DNA of 64,000 nt, from the NCBI RefSeq assembly GCF_019222765.1, contig NZ_CP078145.1, forward strand, positions 7,254,001 through 7,318,000, in the 5' to 3' direction. The notes beneath the pieces are model-generated. The model saw only the letters and a program-made list of their open reading frames with translations. It was not told where the DNA came from and did no database searches. The stretch is from Nocardia iowensis. Lineage in GTDB: Bacteria; Actinomycetota; Actinomycetes; Mycobacteriales; Mycobacteriaceae. A program made the position numbers and the translations under genes. Shown here one piece after another: positions 1-7,874 of this stretch. Within the stretch, counting starts at the first letter, position 1. The number at the start of each line of letters is the position of its first letter.

Positions 1-3000
1 ACCGCTTCGGTCTTGCCGCTGGTGTTCCAGCCCAGCGTCCCCGGCTCCCACAGTCCGCCGGAGTCGTAGCCGTGCCCGTGGCCCCACATCTGCGACAAAT
101 CCATGCCGTAGCGGGATTTGTAGTAGCGCAGGGCGGCGACCATGTTGGCGAACGGGTCGCGGCGATCGTTGGGTAGTTCTGGATCGCGGTGTGCGGCGAA
201 GGTTCCCGGAATGATCTGCAACAACCCGACGCCTGCGGATTCGCCGGTGCCGTTGATGTCGACGATCTGCTGAGCGATATCCGGGTCTCCCCCGGACTCG
301 GACTCGATCTGGGAGAGCATGATGTCGACCTGCGCTGGGTCGAAGCCCACACGTTTGAGCGCCTCGATGGCCATCGCCCGCCACCGCTGCACCCCCTCAC
401 CTGGCGGCAGCGCCGCGCGGGCATCGGCTGCGGCGCGCAGGCCAGCGGTTCGGCCGGCGATCACCTCGGCGGCGGAATCGGTGACTTGCGCCAAGGCGGC
501 GCGGGGCAGTTCCCCGATACCACCGCCGAAGTCGGGAACAGTGTCGGCCAGGGCCTGGACCGGGGTGAGGAACAAATCTGCGATCTTGGCGCGTACTCCG
601 GCGGCGACGGAGGCGAATCGGTCGCCTACCCAGTCGGTGACCGACCCGAACAGTCCACCGCCATCGCGGAATCCAGGCAGCTGTCCCGCTAGAGCGGAGC
701 GGCGCAGCAGTAGCATCGCGCCGTGCCCGCCGACGGCGTCGACTTCGGCGCCGGTCCAGACGTGCTCGTCCCGAGACAACAAGGCGGGCACCGAATCCGA
801 GGTCCGCGAACCCGGCCCGGTGACGCGGCCCTTGCTCGCGGGGCCGCCGCGTGCGCGTCCGGTGATCGGAATGAGCGGGACCTCACCGTTCCATTCGGTG
901 AGCACGGGCACCACGGTGCGGATGGCGTTCCAGGCCGCACGGAAGCCGCCGTTGACGACGTGCTCGATGACCCAGTTGATCGGCGCAGCCGTGCGCTCGC
1001 GCAATCCATCCCAGGCGTCGCCGATCCCGGACACGATGCTCGACACCCGCCCGCGTAGCCCGTCGAGGGAGTCGCCGAACCCGGTCAGGCTCAACGCCGC
1101 TCCACCCAGAGCGCTAGGCAGATGCTCGTTGAGCCATTCGCGGATCTTGTCGAAACGCTCTGGCACCTTCTCGAGCTGCTCGATCAGAGTGAACAGCGCA
1201 CCCTGAAAGATGTTGATACCGCTGAGGTCTCGGATCGCGTCGAGGAACTCATACACCTTCTCGGCCGCTTGCCCGATCCATACCGCGAGGCTGGCGAGGT
1301 TGGTGACGGTGGTGCGGACGTCTTCCCAGAAGTCGCGCATCGCCTGGCGGCCCTCGGGTGAGTTCAACCAAGCGGAGAATCGGTCGAGGTTGCGCACCAG
1401 CGACTCGATCATCGACTCACCCGAAGGCTCAGCCGTCATGATCAACCCGGCCAGGGCTTTGCCGATGGATTTGGCGAGCTCCCAGATGCGGTCGAGCGCG
1501 TCGAGGGAATCGGTGAGGAAGTCCCGGAATTTCTGTTGCCCGGCCGGGCTTTCGGCCCAGGCTCGGAAGCTGGCCATGGTATCGGCGAAGGTGCGGCTGG
1601 TATCGGGCAGGAACTCTGAACCGACTCCCGCCAAGCTCAGCAGGCCCTGGAGGAGGTCGTTGACGCCGTCGATCAGCGGCCCGATCGCTGCTTGGGCGTT
1701 GGTGAAGATCTTCTCGAGCTTGTCTCCGGTCGCCGGTGTCGCCAGGTCATCGAGAACGCGGCGGACACCGGCGTTGATCGCGGCGGCGATCCCGGCTAAT
1801 CCCTCACGCACACGCTCCAATTGGGCATCGGCCAGGCGCACGACCGAGTCGCCCAGGCCGTTGAACAACGGCTGCTGCACCGCCATCCGGAATCGGGTCC
1901 ATTCCGAGCCGAGTCCGCGGATCTGGGTAACGAAATCCTGTGCCGCTGGGGCCAATTTGGCCACGGCCCTCTCGAACACCTCGACTGCAGGCGACATTTG
2001 GGCGCTCGCCTCGGCCACGGCGGTGCGGGCATCGGCGAGCTGGGTTTCGGCGTCGGCGAGGTGTTCGCGGGCGGCTACGACTTCATCGGCATCGCCGATG
2101 CCTTTGCGCTGGGCATCAGCCGCTTGTTCATCGATGTCGGCGCGGCGTGCTCGCACCTCGAGCAGTTGCTGCTCGGCTTCGGCGACGCGCTGGTTTGCGC
2201 GCACGTATTCCAGCGGGTCGGTGGATTGCAGCTGCGCCAGGTCACGGCGGGCCTCGGCGATCGAGAGCAGAGCGTCGCTCTCGTTCAACGCCGCGCCGCG
2301 CGCTTGGAGCTCGAGGTCGCGCAAGCGTTTCGCCGCGTCGGCGTAGGCGCGGTTGAGGTCGGTGCGGGCCCACGTGACCGCGCGGGTGGCCTGCTGCTCT
2401 CCCCGCTGGGCGGAAGCGATAGCGCGGGAATGGGTTTCGGCGTCCTTGCCCGTGGTCTCCGACATCTGCTTGGCCGCCGCGAAGGCGTCCTTGACCCCGG
2501 ACACCCCGACCGCGATCGTCGCGATACCCGCCGCGGCTGCGGCGGCGGCCGCGGGCAGCAACCCCAAGGTGCCAGCGGCCTGTGCGGCGACCGCGACCAG
2601 CGGGAACAGCGACGCCAGAACTAGGCCCATCAGTGCCGCTTTCAACACTCCGGCCGCGACCGAGGCCAGGCTCAGCACTGATCCGAGCCGCGCCATCGAC
2701 ATCCCTGCCGGGCCACCGGCCCGAGTCAGTTGCGCCAGCAACTGCAACAGCAACAGCAGCTGGGAGTTGTCGATCTCGATCCGAATCCGGATCACCCGGC
2801 CCCGAAATGGCGCCAGTGCCGCGTTGAACCGGGCAGCGAACCCGTCCAGGTCCGGGACCGGCCGCACGCGCACCGAGAAGTTCCGCAACCTGGCCAACCT
2901 GGTGCGCAGCTCAGTAGCGAACTCACCCAGGTTCGGCACGATCCGCACCGAGAGGTTCTCCCGGATCCGTAACAGCTGACCACGCAACCGGTCGACGAAG

Positions 3001-3062
3001 TCGCGGGCCAGCTCCGGTACAACGGTCATGCGGGCCGAACCGGCGGAATAGGGCTGCGCCAC
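1..3062 (-). CDS. tape measure protein, partial (C-terminus outside window)
   Basis: This is the phage tail tape measure protein, which sets tail length and is ejected during infection. The minus frame stays open from 3062 to the window edge (1020 codons). It starts with a basic segment, then an Ala/Leu-rich hydrophobic stretch at about residues 125-180, a long coiled-coil-prone region (about 190-350), and near the end a lytic transglycosylase-like domain (about residues 900-1000) with ESESGG and GVGLLQIIPGTF motifs, expected to cut peptidoglycan during DNA entry. The last visible residues (YDSGGLWEPGTLG) resemble the usual C-terminal tail of actinophage tape measures, so little is missing. 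I chose GTG 3062, 15 bases after the chaperone stop, because it keeps the usual AGSARMTVVP start; ATG 3029 is the alternative. Confidence 0.9.
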   Translation of the reverse strand, partial: MAQPYSAGSARMTVVPELARDFVDRLRGQLLRIRENLSVRIVPNLGEFATELRTRLARLRNFSVRVRPVPDLDGFAARFNAALAPFRGRVIRIRIEIDNSQLLLLLQLLAQLTRAGGPAGMSMARLGSVLSLASVAAGVLKAALMGLVLASLFPLVAVAAQAAGTLGLLPAAAAAAAAGIATIAVGVSGVKDAFAAAKQMSETTGKDAETHSRAIASAQRGEQQATRAVTWARTDLNRAYADAAKRLRDLELQARGAALNESDALLSIAEARRDLAQLQSTDPLEYVRANQRVAEAEQQLLEVRARRADIDEQAADAQRKGIGDADEVVAAREHLADAETQLADARTAVAEASAQMSPAVEVFERAVAKLAPAAQDFVTQIRGLGSEWTRFRMAVQQPLFNGLGDSVVRLADAQLERVREGLAGIAAAINAGVRRVLDDLATPATGDKLEKIFTNAQAAIGPLIDGVNDLLQGLLSLAGVGSEFLPDTSRTFADTMASFRAWAESPAGQQKFRDFLTDSLDALDRIWELAKSIGKALAGLIMTAEPSGESMIESLVRNLDRFSAWLNSPEGRQAMRDFWEDVRTTVTNLASLAVWIGQAAEKVYEFLDAIRDLSGINIFQGALFTLIEQLEKVPERFDKIREWLNEHLPSALGGAALSLTGFGDSLDGLRGRVSSIVSGIGDAWDGLRERTAAPINWVIEHVVNGGFRAAWNAIRTVVPVLTEWNGEVPLIPITGRARGGPASKGRVTGPGSRTSDSVPALLSRDEHVWTGAEVDAVGGHGAMLLLRRSALAGQLPGFRDGGGLFGSVTDWVGDRFASVAAGVRAKIADLFLTPVQALADTVPDFGGGIGELPRAALAQVTDSAAEVIAGRTAGLRAAADARAALPPGEGVQRWRAMAIEALKRVGFDPAQVDIMLSQIESESGGDPDIAQQIVDINGTGESAGVGLLQIIPGTFAAHRDPELPNDRRDPFANMVAALRYYKSRYGMDLSQMWGHGHGYDSGGLWEPGTLGWNTSGKTEA

Positions 3063-3077
3063 CAGCTCACCGCCGTT

Positions 3078-3521
3078 CTACAGTTGGACCCCCAGCCGGG
3101 ACAGAACCCCCAGAACCTGGTCACGATCCGCGCGGGCACGCGCGTGCGCTTCGGCGGTCATCGGGCGCGGCTCGGGCGGCAACGGCGCGGCGGGCGAGTC
3201 GGCGAACACCGAGGCGACGACGCGGATGAGTTCCTTGGTGACGTCGATATGCCGCAACGCCAACAGTGCCGGGAGGTCGTAATGCAGCGGCGAAAGCGGC
3301 TGCGGCTCAGCGTCTTCGGGCTCTGGTTCGGCGGCGCGACGCTCGCCCAGTTCGGGGTCCATCAGTAGCGCGGCCTGGTAGTGCGACCATATTGGTTGCC
3401 GTCGTAGCAGCCGGATCAGCTGAGTCCAGGGGCGTTTGCCACGCATGTAGTCGAGCAGGTCCCAGCCGCGGGTGAACAGGTCGGCCTCGATGTGCTCACC
3501 GAAGTCCTCGATGAGCAGCAC
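3078..3521 (-). CDS. tail assembly chaperone, downstream (T) ORF made by -1 frameshift
   Basis: Second half of the lambda G/GT-like tail chaperone pair. It has no convincing start of its own: the frame is open upstream through the 3' end of the 3530-3934 ORF, and a -1 slip at 3533-3539 leads into it (CTG ACG GGC CTC GTG CTG...). The expected fusion is residues 1-134 of the upstream ORF plus 151 residues of this frame, with the visible part rich in Arg, Glu and Pro. Its position between tail tube and tape measure is the conserved place for this pair in long-tailed phages. The GTG at 3521 could be used separately, but that is less likely. Confidence 0.8.
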   Translation of the reverse strand: MLLIEDFGEHIEADLFTRGWDLLDYMRGKRPWTQLIRLLRRQPIWSHYQAALLMDPELGERRAAEPEPEDAEPQPLSPLHYDLPALLALRHIDVTKELIRVVASVFADSPAAPLPPEPRPMTAEAHARARADRDQVLGVLSRLGVQL

Positions 3522-3529
3522 GAGGCCCG

Positions 3530-3934
3530 TCAGCCCCCCGGCAGCTCACCTGGCTGCTCTGGGTCGGGTAGTGAGCTGAAGTGGCGGTTGATGGCGTCGA
3601 ACAACGGCCACAAGACCTCGACGGGCTCGCTACGGACGACCGCCCATACGTCGTCGAATCCGTCGCCGCACATGGCCTCGAACAATTCCCGGATTCGGCC
3701 GGCGGGCATGTCCTGGCCGTCGAGCAGCGCCGCGAGGGTCAGCACCTGCCACACTGTGTCGGGTTCATGGATCGGGGTCGGCGGGCTGGTGCCGTCGAAC
3801 ATGTAGGGGCGCTTGCGTTTCTGGTTCCTGGTCGCGCGGGCTTCGTCGCGCATCTGGAGCCACGTCGATTTCTGTGGCGCGGTGGAGTCGGGATGGCGGC
3901 GGCGTGGTTTGCGGCGCTTGGAGGAGTTCGGCAC
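3530..3934 (-). CDS. tail assembly chaperone (G-like)
   Basis: A 134-residue acidic/basic protein directly downstream of the tail tube gene (stop and start adjacent at 3934/3935) and directly upstream of the tape measure. In siphophages this slot holds the chaperone that coats the tape measure during tail assembly. A basic N-terminus (KRRKPRRRH) is followed by a helical region with the segment DTVWQVLTLAALLDG. It ends in PGG-stop over a run of six G residues, which is the frameshift site. No enzymatic motif is expected or seen. Function is inferred from synteny and the frameshift rather than from strong sequence identity. Confidence 0.8.
   Translation of the reverse strand: MPNSSKRRKPRRRHPDSTAPQKSTWLQMRDEARATRNQKRKRPYMFDGTSPPTPIHEPDTVWQVLTLAALLDGQDMPAGRIRELFEAMCGDGFDDVWAVVRSEPVEVLWPLFDAINRHFSSLPDPEQPGELPGG
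3533..3539 (-). other. -1 programmed ribosomal frameshift site GGGGGGC
   Basis: On the minus strand the codons CCG GGG GGC TGA end the upstream chaperone ORF. The heptamer G GGG GGC fits the XXXYYYZ slippery pattern. After a one-base back-slip the next codon is CTG, in frame with the 3078-3521 ORF. The heptamer overlaps the last two sense codons, as in other phage tail chaperone pairs. Confidence 0.75.
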
Positions 3935-4660
3935 CTATGCCACCTTCTTCGGTGTGCTCGCAGTGTCTTCCTTGTCGGCTGCAGGTGGGGTCGCCGCTGG
4001 TGTGGCGACGGTGAAGCCCATGGGGATGACCAGGTTCCCGACCCCGGGGCCACATAGGACGTTGCGCATGGAGTAGCCGAGCTTGTCATCGGCGGTGGCT
4101 TTGACGGTGATCGGCCACGCCGCGATGTTCTCCGAGTTCCACTGCTGCTGACCGACCTCGGTCACCGACGCGCGCGGCATGATCCGCAGCACCCACTTCT
4201 CGCGTGCACCGACACCGTCGACGAACAAGAAGATCACCCGATAGTGGATGGTGTCCGGGGCGACCGGCTCGTTCCACGACAGCTCCTTGGTTACCGCGTC
4301 CGCCTGCACATCCGCCAGGCTGCGGCCCGAAACAAGCTCCAGCACAGTACGTTTGAACTCTTGAGCGGTGAACCCGACGCTCATGTCGCGCTTGACGATG
4401 TCGGAACGAGTCGGTTCGAGCCAACCCCAGCTCTCGGTCTCCGAGAGCTGCTGCTCGGGACGGAACTGCGGGCCACCGGCCTTGTCGATCAACCCCAGCG
4501 ACGAATACCCCTCCAGCGACTGGAATTTCGCGTCTGCGCCCGCGGTGAACTTGATCGGCACATCGGCGGTCATCGGTGCGACCAAGACCGCGCCCTTGAG
4601 TGGTTTGAGCAGCAGATCCTTGTTCGCGCTGGCTATCTGCTCGAATGTTGCTACCGCCAT
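3935..4660 (-). CDS. major tail tube protein
   Basis: A 241-residue protein that should form the tube of the siphovirus tail. It sits directly upstream of the chaperone pair and is the most abundant tail protein in this class. The sequence has the actinophage tail-tube layout: an N-terminal strand-rich core (GAVLVAPMTADVPIKF), a central VKRDMSVGFTAQEFKRTVLE segment, a WPITVKA strand, and a low-complexity Ala/Thr/Lys tail after residue 220. GAGG lies a few bases before ATG 4660. Upstream on the same strand is a plus-strand moron, so the late transcript must read through about 1.1 kb before reaching this gene, or start near 4.9 kb. Confidence 0.8.
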   Translation of the reverse strand: MAVATFEQIASANKDLLLKPLKGAVLVAPMTADVPIKFTAGADAKFQSLEGYSSLGLIDKAGGPQFRPEQQLSETESWGWLEPTRSDIVKRDMSVGFTAQEFKRTVLELVSGRSLADVQADAVTKELSWNEPVAPDTIHYRVIFLFVDGVGAREKWVLRIMPRASVTEVGQQQWNSENIAAWPITVKATADDKLGYSMRNVLCGPGVGNLVIPMGFTVATPAATPPAADKEDTASTPKKVA

Positions 4661-4974
4661 GAAAATTCCTCTCTGAAGATCGGCCGTGCTCTTTCATCAC
4701 CCGGCGAGTCGGGAAGCTGCGCCATCGATGTTGCCGGGTCAGATGCACCGGGCATCGCCACCTCCTGTAACGCCCTTGCGGTTTTCGCGCCGCAAAGAAA
4801 TAGGCGCGTGGACATATGGGCCGCTACCGGGAGATCAGGGCCTCGATGCGTCAATCGGCGGACCATGACGTGGTCACGAATCAAGCAATATCAGCGCAAT
4901 CGTGCAGTAGAGCATGGTAGACAAATGCAATGGGTGGCAACGGAGCTCCGCCGAGGCATGGACCTACACGGCTT
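4661..4974. promoter_or_regulatory. gap between tail tube gene and plus-strand moron; weak promoter candidate
   Basis: No gene recognised. A small inverted repeat TTGCGG...CCGCAA lies at 4776-4795. TTGCGG could also serve as a -35 box with AATAGG 17 bases downstream as a weak -10 for the plus-strand gene that starts at 4975. GC content is lower here than in the flanking tail genes. Confidence 0.3.
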
Positions 4975-5787
4975 ATGAAGGCCGTGGCTCTGCCAGCTAC
5001 GCTTGCCATAGGCGTCATCCTTGGCTGGGCCGCCAACGACGTCTATTCCCATTACCTTTCGCGCGAGTTCTGGGATATCGCCGCGCAACCTATCGCCACA
5101 GGACTGACTGGAATTGCAGCTGTCGCAGCAGCCAGCATCGTATACATCAATGGCAAGGAAGGCCGCGACGACGAAAACGCGCGTCACCGCGAGCGGGCCG
5201 ACCACGACAGAGACGTCGCCCTGCGCGATCGGTTCAACACAATCGCGAGTCAGATCGCGGATAGCTCTCCCGCGATCCGGCTCGCAGGGGTATATGCGTT
5301 GATTGCGCTGGCCGACGACTGGGACGCGGTCGGTCGGGGCAGCGAACGCGAAGTCTGCGTCGACTTGCTTCGTGCATACCTGCGGGTTCCGATGCCTGAG
5401 ACGCCGTCGACGAACGAGCGGGAAGTTCCCATCTCGGAAGAGGTCGGAGAGATCGCGATCCGCACTCTAATAGTCGAGACGATCGCTTACCGTCAACACG
5501 GTGCTTGGGGAAATGATGACACGAGCCTCGATAGGGCATCGATTCCGTTTCTCGATCTGCAAGACATAGAGTTGGATTGGGCAAGCCTTCGATACGCGGA
5601 TCTTCGACGCACGAATCTGTCGAATGGACGACTTCAGGGCACTGATCTTCGATTCGCGAACCTTGAGGGAATCGTGCTAGATGGTACTGAGTACTCGTCA
5701 GATACCCAGTGGCCGGACGGGTTTCAGCCCCCGCCAACTGCGATTCTTGTGGAGGAGGCTTCTCAGATAGAGCGAAACGATAGTTGA
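4975..5787 (+). CDS. membrane-anchored pentapeptide-repeat protein (moron)
   Basis: A 270-residue protein with two predicted membrane helices near the N-terminus (about residues 3-19 and 37-58, VALPATLAIGVILGWAA and ATGLTGIAAVAAASIVYI), a charged linker, a helical middle (about 80-185), and a short pentapeptide-repeat block (about 192-238; DLQDIELDWASLRYADLRRT type), ending in the D-T-x-W-P motif common after such repeats. It lies on the plus strand inside the minus-strand tail operon and its last 25 bases overlap the tail terminator gene. That placement is typical of morons expressed in the lysogen. A role in superinfection exclusion or another envelope function is only inferred. ATG 4930 is an alternative start; 4975 puts the first helix at the N-terminus. 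Confidence 0.75.
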   Translation: MKAVALPATLAIGVILGWAANDVYSHYLSREFWDIAAQPIATGLTGIAAVAAASIVYINGKEGRDDENARHRERADHDRDVALRDRFNTIASQIADSSPAIRLAGVYALIALADDWDAVGRGSEREVCVDLLRAYLRVPMPETPSTNEREVPISEEVGEIAIRTLIVETIAYRQHGAWGNDDTSLDRASIPFLDLQDIELDWASLRYADLRRTNLSNGRLQGTDLRFANLEGIVLDGTEYSSDTQWPDGFQPPPTAILVEEASQIERNDS

Positions 5788-6131
5788 TATACCGCTGTCT
5801 GTTTCCGGTCTGCGGGGTCCGGTGCGGGGGCGTCTTGGCCGCCAGTGATCTCGCGAACAGTGTCGATAAGGACACCGTCGACAAGAGTGCAGCCGGAATC
5901 GGTAATGCGTTGACGGCAAGATTCTTTGATTTGCTCGGCCTGCTCGTCGGTGTGGGCGTAGGTGTCAACACGGACGATTGGCCGGTCGGTGATGGTGTCC
6001 TCGGCGCCGCCGATGCGACGGACCACGTTGTAGGGCAGCGGCTGGCCCTGGCGTTTGGCTTTGACCGTGGTTGCGATCGGGGAGAGCAACGCTATGAGGA
6101 CTTCGTGGACGTTCGGGTACACGGGCATCAC
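5763..6131 (-). CDS. tail terminator-like protein
   Basis: A 122-residue protein beginning MMPVYPNVHEVLIALL, a start typical of phage minor tail/tail terminator proteins that cap the tube and join it to the head completion proteins. A RPIVRVDTYAHT strand is followed by a helix rich in charged residues, the usual alpha/beta layout. Its start overlaps the stop of the 6128-6424 gene by four bases (ATGA), and it ends inside the convergent moron. Assignment rests on position (stopper, connector, this gene, tail tube) and length; no single decisive motif. Confidence 0.65.
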   Translation of the reverse strand: MMPVYPNVHEVLIALLSPIATTVKAKRQGQPLPYNVVRRIGGAEDTITDRPIVRVDTYAHTDEQAEQIKESCRQRITDSGCTLVDGVLIDTVREITGGQDAPAPDPADRKQTAVYQLSFRSI

Positions 6132-6424
6132 GTGCCCTCGATGATGTGCACGAGATCGGCCATGACGTGCTCGGCCGCGTCGTTGTGGGTGCCTTGTTCG
6201 CGATAGCGGGCGTATCGGCTGTAGGCGTAGACGACGCCGAACTGGTGGCCGTGGCCGGGATCTACGTATCCGATCACTGAGCTGGCGTTGTGGCCGGTGC
6301 GGCGGTGGGACCGGGTGCGCCAGTAGTCTGCGCCGAGTTCGACGATCTGTTGCAGCATCTGATGGGTGTCCTCGCCGATGTCAACGGCAAGGTCGAGTTC
6401 GTTGTCAGTTGCGTCGTAGTCCAC
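6128..6424 (-). CDS. head-tail connector / tail completion protein
   Basis: A 98-residue protein with GTG start preceded by AGGAGG four bases upstream. The segment RRTGHNASSVIGYVDPGHGHQFGVVYAY followed by SRYARYREQGTH is the pattern of small HK97 gp10-like or DUF5403-like proteins that follow the head-tail stopper in actinophages. It is translationally coupled to the tail terminator (ATGA overlap). The previous late gene on this strand ends 0.7 kb upstream because a plus-strand moron is inserted between them. Confidence 0.65.
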   Translation of the reverse strand: MDYDATDNELDLAVDIGEDTHQMLQQIVELGADYWRTRSHRRTGHNASSVIGYVDPGHGHQFGVVYAYSRYARYREQGTHNDAAEHVMADLVHIIEGT

Positions 6425-6480
6425 GAATCCTCCTGTGCCGGGTTCGTCAACCGGGCAGACGAGGGTCCTGCTCGGTGTCG

Positions 6481-7092
6481 ATGTGGTTCGAAGGGCCAGT
6501 CAAGGCGGCTATCCATGCTTGGCGTCGGCGTCTCGGCGTACCGTCGAGCCGACACATCGGCGATCGGAGGACCGTGGCGAACAGCGGGATCAACAGGCAG
6601 GGTATCGCCAAGTTGATGCGAGATCTGCAACGTGAATTTGACCGGCAGGGCCCGATACGCGTACCGGTACATACCTCGATGCCCGAGCTGCCCCCGCTCG
6701 GGTCCGGGACGACGGTCAACAACTACAACGGCCCGGTGTTCAACGGGGACGTTTCCGGCGCGCAGATTGCCTGGGGCAACGACACCGTCACCCAGAACCA
6801 GCAGCATGAGAGCACGGTCACCGCAGGATTCGAGGATCTGGCGAGGTTCGTCACCGATCTGCTGCGCCAGCTTCCCGAGGTAGGACTCAGCGATGAGGAC
6901 CGCGAGGACGCCGAATCGGCCGCGCAGGACGTTCTGACCGAGATCACCCAACCTGAACCGGAGCCGGGAAGGCTGCGCCGCGCCGTGACCATGCTCCGGG
7001 GTGTACTCGCGCCCGTCGCCAATGGCGTCGTGGCTGGTGCCGCGGAGGGAGCTCAGGAGTGGGCACAGACGGCGATCTCTGGACTTAGCTAG
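6481..7092 (+). CDS. moron of unknown function with amyloid-like Asn/Gly motif
   Basis: A 203-residue protein on the plus strand between minus-strand connector genes. A basic N-terminus (WRRRLGVPSSR) and a helix (RQGIAKLMRDLQREFDRQG) lead to a motif at about residues 77-108, VNNYNGPVFNGD then VSGAQIAWGN and TVTQNQ, followed by two acidic helices and a small-residue C-terminus. The Asn/Gln/Gly-rich strand pattern resembles bacterial amyloid-signalling motifs, but I cannot confirm that. I take ATG 6481; upstream in-frame starts lie in the connector's 5' end. Like the pentapeptide gene it should be transcribed against the late operon, so lysogen expression is likely. It ends 24 bases from the convergent stopper gene. 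Confidence 0.65.
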   Translation: MWFEGPVKAAIHAWRRRLGVPSSRHIGDRRTVANSGINRQGIAKLMRDLQREFDRQGPIRVPVHTSMPELPPLGSGTTVNNYNGPVFNGDVSGAQIAWGNDTVTQNQQHESTVTAGFEDLARFVTDLLRQLPEVGLSDEDREDAESAAQDVLTEITQPEPEPGRLRRAVTMLRGVLAPVANGVVAGAAEGAQEWAQTAISGLS

Positions 7093-7116
7093 CTCCACAA
7101 CAGGACTCGCATGAAT

Positions 7117-7473
7117 TCAGAATCCACGCGCTATGCGGAACCGTGTGCCTGGCGACCAGCTGGTGATGGGGTTGCGCGGGGTAACTATGGCCCCGACTAT
7201 CCGGAACGGATCTCCGGCGATCTTCGCTCGGTCAGTAGCCCGCACATCACTTCCGAGCGGAGCGGTGACTTGTCCTGCGACAGTGATGGTTTCGCCGTCG
7301 ATGTATTCCTCGCTGGTGGTCCAGGAGATAGCGCACGGGCCGATGGTGTGGCTGAGGCGGGCGTAGCGGTCGAGTAGTTGGCCGTCGGCGTCGCGGAGGT
7401 CGCCGTAGGCGTCGGGTTCGCCTTCGCGGTAGATCTCGAGCATCACTCCGTGCGGATAGTCGGGTGTGTTCAT
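7117..7473 (-). CDS. head-tail stopper-like protein
   Basis: A 118-residue beta-rich protein (MNTPDYPHGVMLEIYREGE..., GETITVAGQVTAPLGSD). In this position, between the connector adaptor and the tail completion gene, phages encode the SPP1 gp16-like stopper that closes the head and binds the tail. The start is fixed by the TGATG overlap with the upstream adaptor gene (7473). The sequence is mostly strands and turns with no Cys, consistent with the small beta-barrel fold expected. Identity of the family is inferred from synteny. Confidence 0.65.
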   Translation of the reverse strand: MNTPDYPHGVMLEIYREGEPDAYGDLRDADGQLLDRYARLSHTIGPCAISWTTSEEYIDGETITVAGQVTAPLGSDVRATDRAKIAGDPFRIVGAIVTPRNPITSWSPGTRFRIARGF

Positions 7474-7874
7474 CAGCAGATGAGTGGTCGACCGCTGGCC
7501 AGGCCCGCGTTGCGCAGGACGAGAACCGCTTCGTGGCACAGGTATTCGGATGCCCGGCGCAGCGCAGCCGGGTCCGGCCGGATGTAGGAGACTGATCCTC
7601 CGTCAGCGCTTTGGCTGGCGATCTCGGCTTTCAGCCCGGCGGTGGCGGGGTTGACTCCGGCTTCGGTCCAGGCGATGACCTGGAGGCAGGTTGCTTCGCG
7701 GAGTGCGTCGCGCAGGTCGTCGTCGGCGGGTAGTCCGGGCGGGGTGATGTCGTAGAGGTCGTTGCTGGTGATGTCGCGGACCCTGCTAGAGGCGGCCTCG
7801 ATCAACGCGACGGCGTTGGACGGGATCGGATCCAGCCGGTTGGTGAGGTCGGCGGGCTTTGCGTAGACGAGCAT
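7473..7874 (-). CDS. head-tail connector adaptor protein
   Basis: A 133-residue mainly helical protein (MLVYAKPADLTNRLDPIPSNAVALIEAASSRVRDIT...). Small helical proteins of this size immediately downstream of the coat gene are the HK97 gp6/SPP1 gp15-like adaptors that dock onto the portal. The start is set by the TGATG overlap with the coat protein stop, and the next gene overlaps in the same way, so coat, adaptor and stopper are translationally coupled. Confidence 0.7.
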   Translation of the reverse strand: MLVYAKPADLTNRLDPIPSNAVALIEAASSRVRDITSNDLYDITPPGLPADDDLRDALREATCLQVIAWTEAGVNPATAGLKAEIASQSADGGSVSYIRPDPAALRRASEYLCHEAVLVLRNAGLASGRPLIC

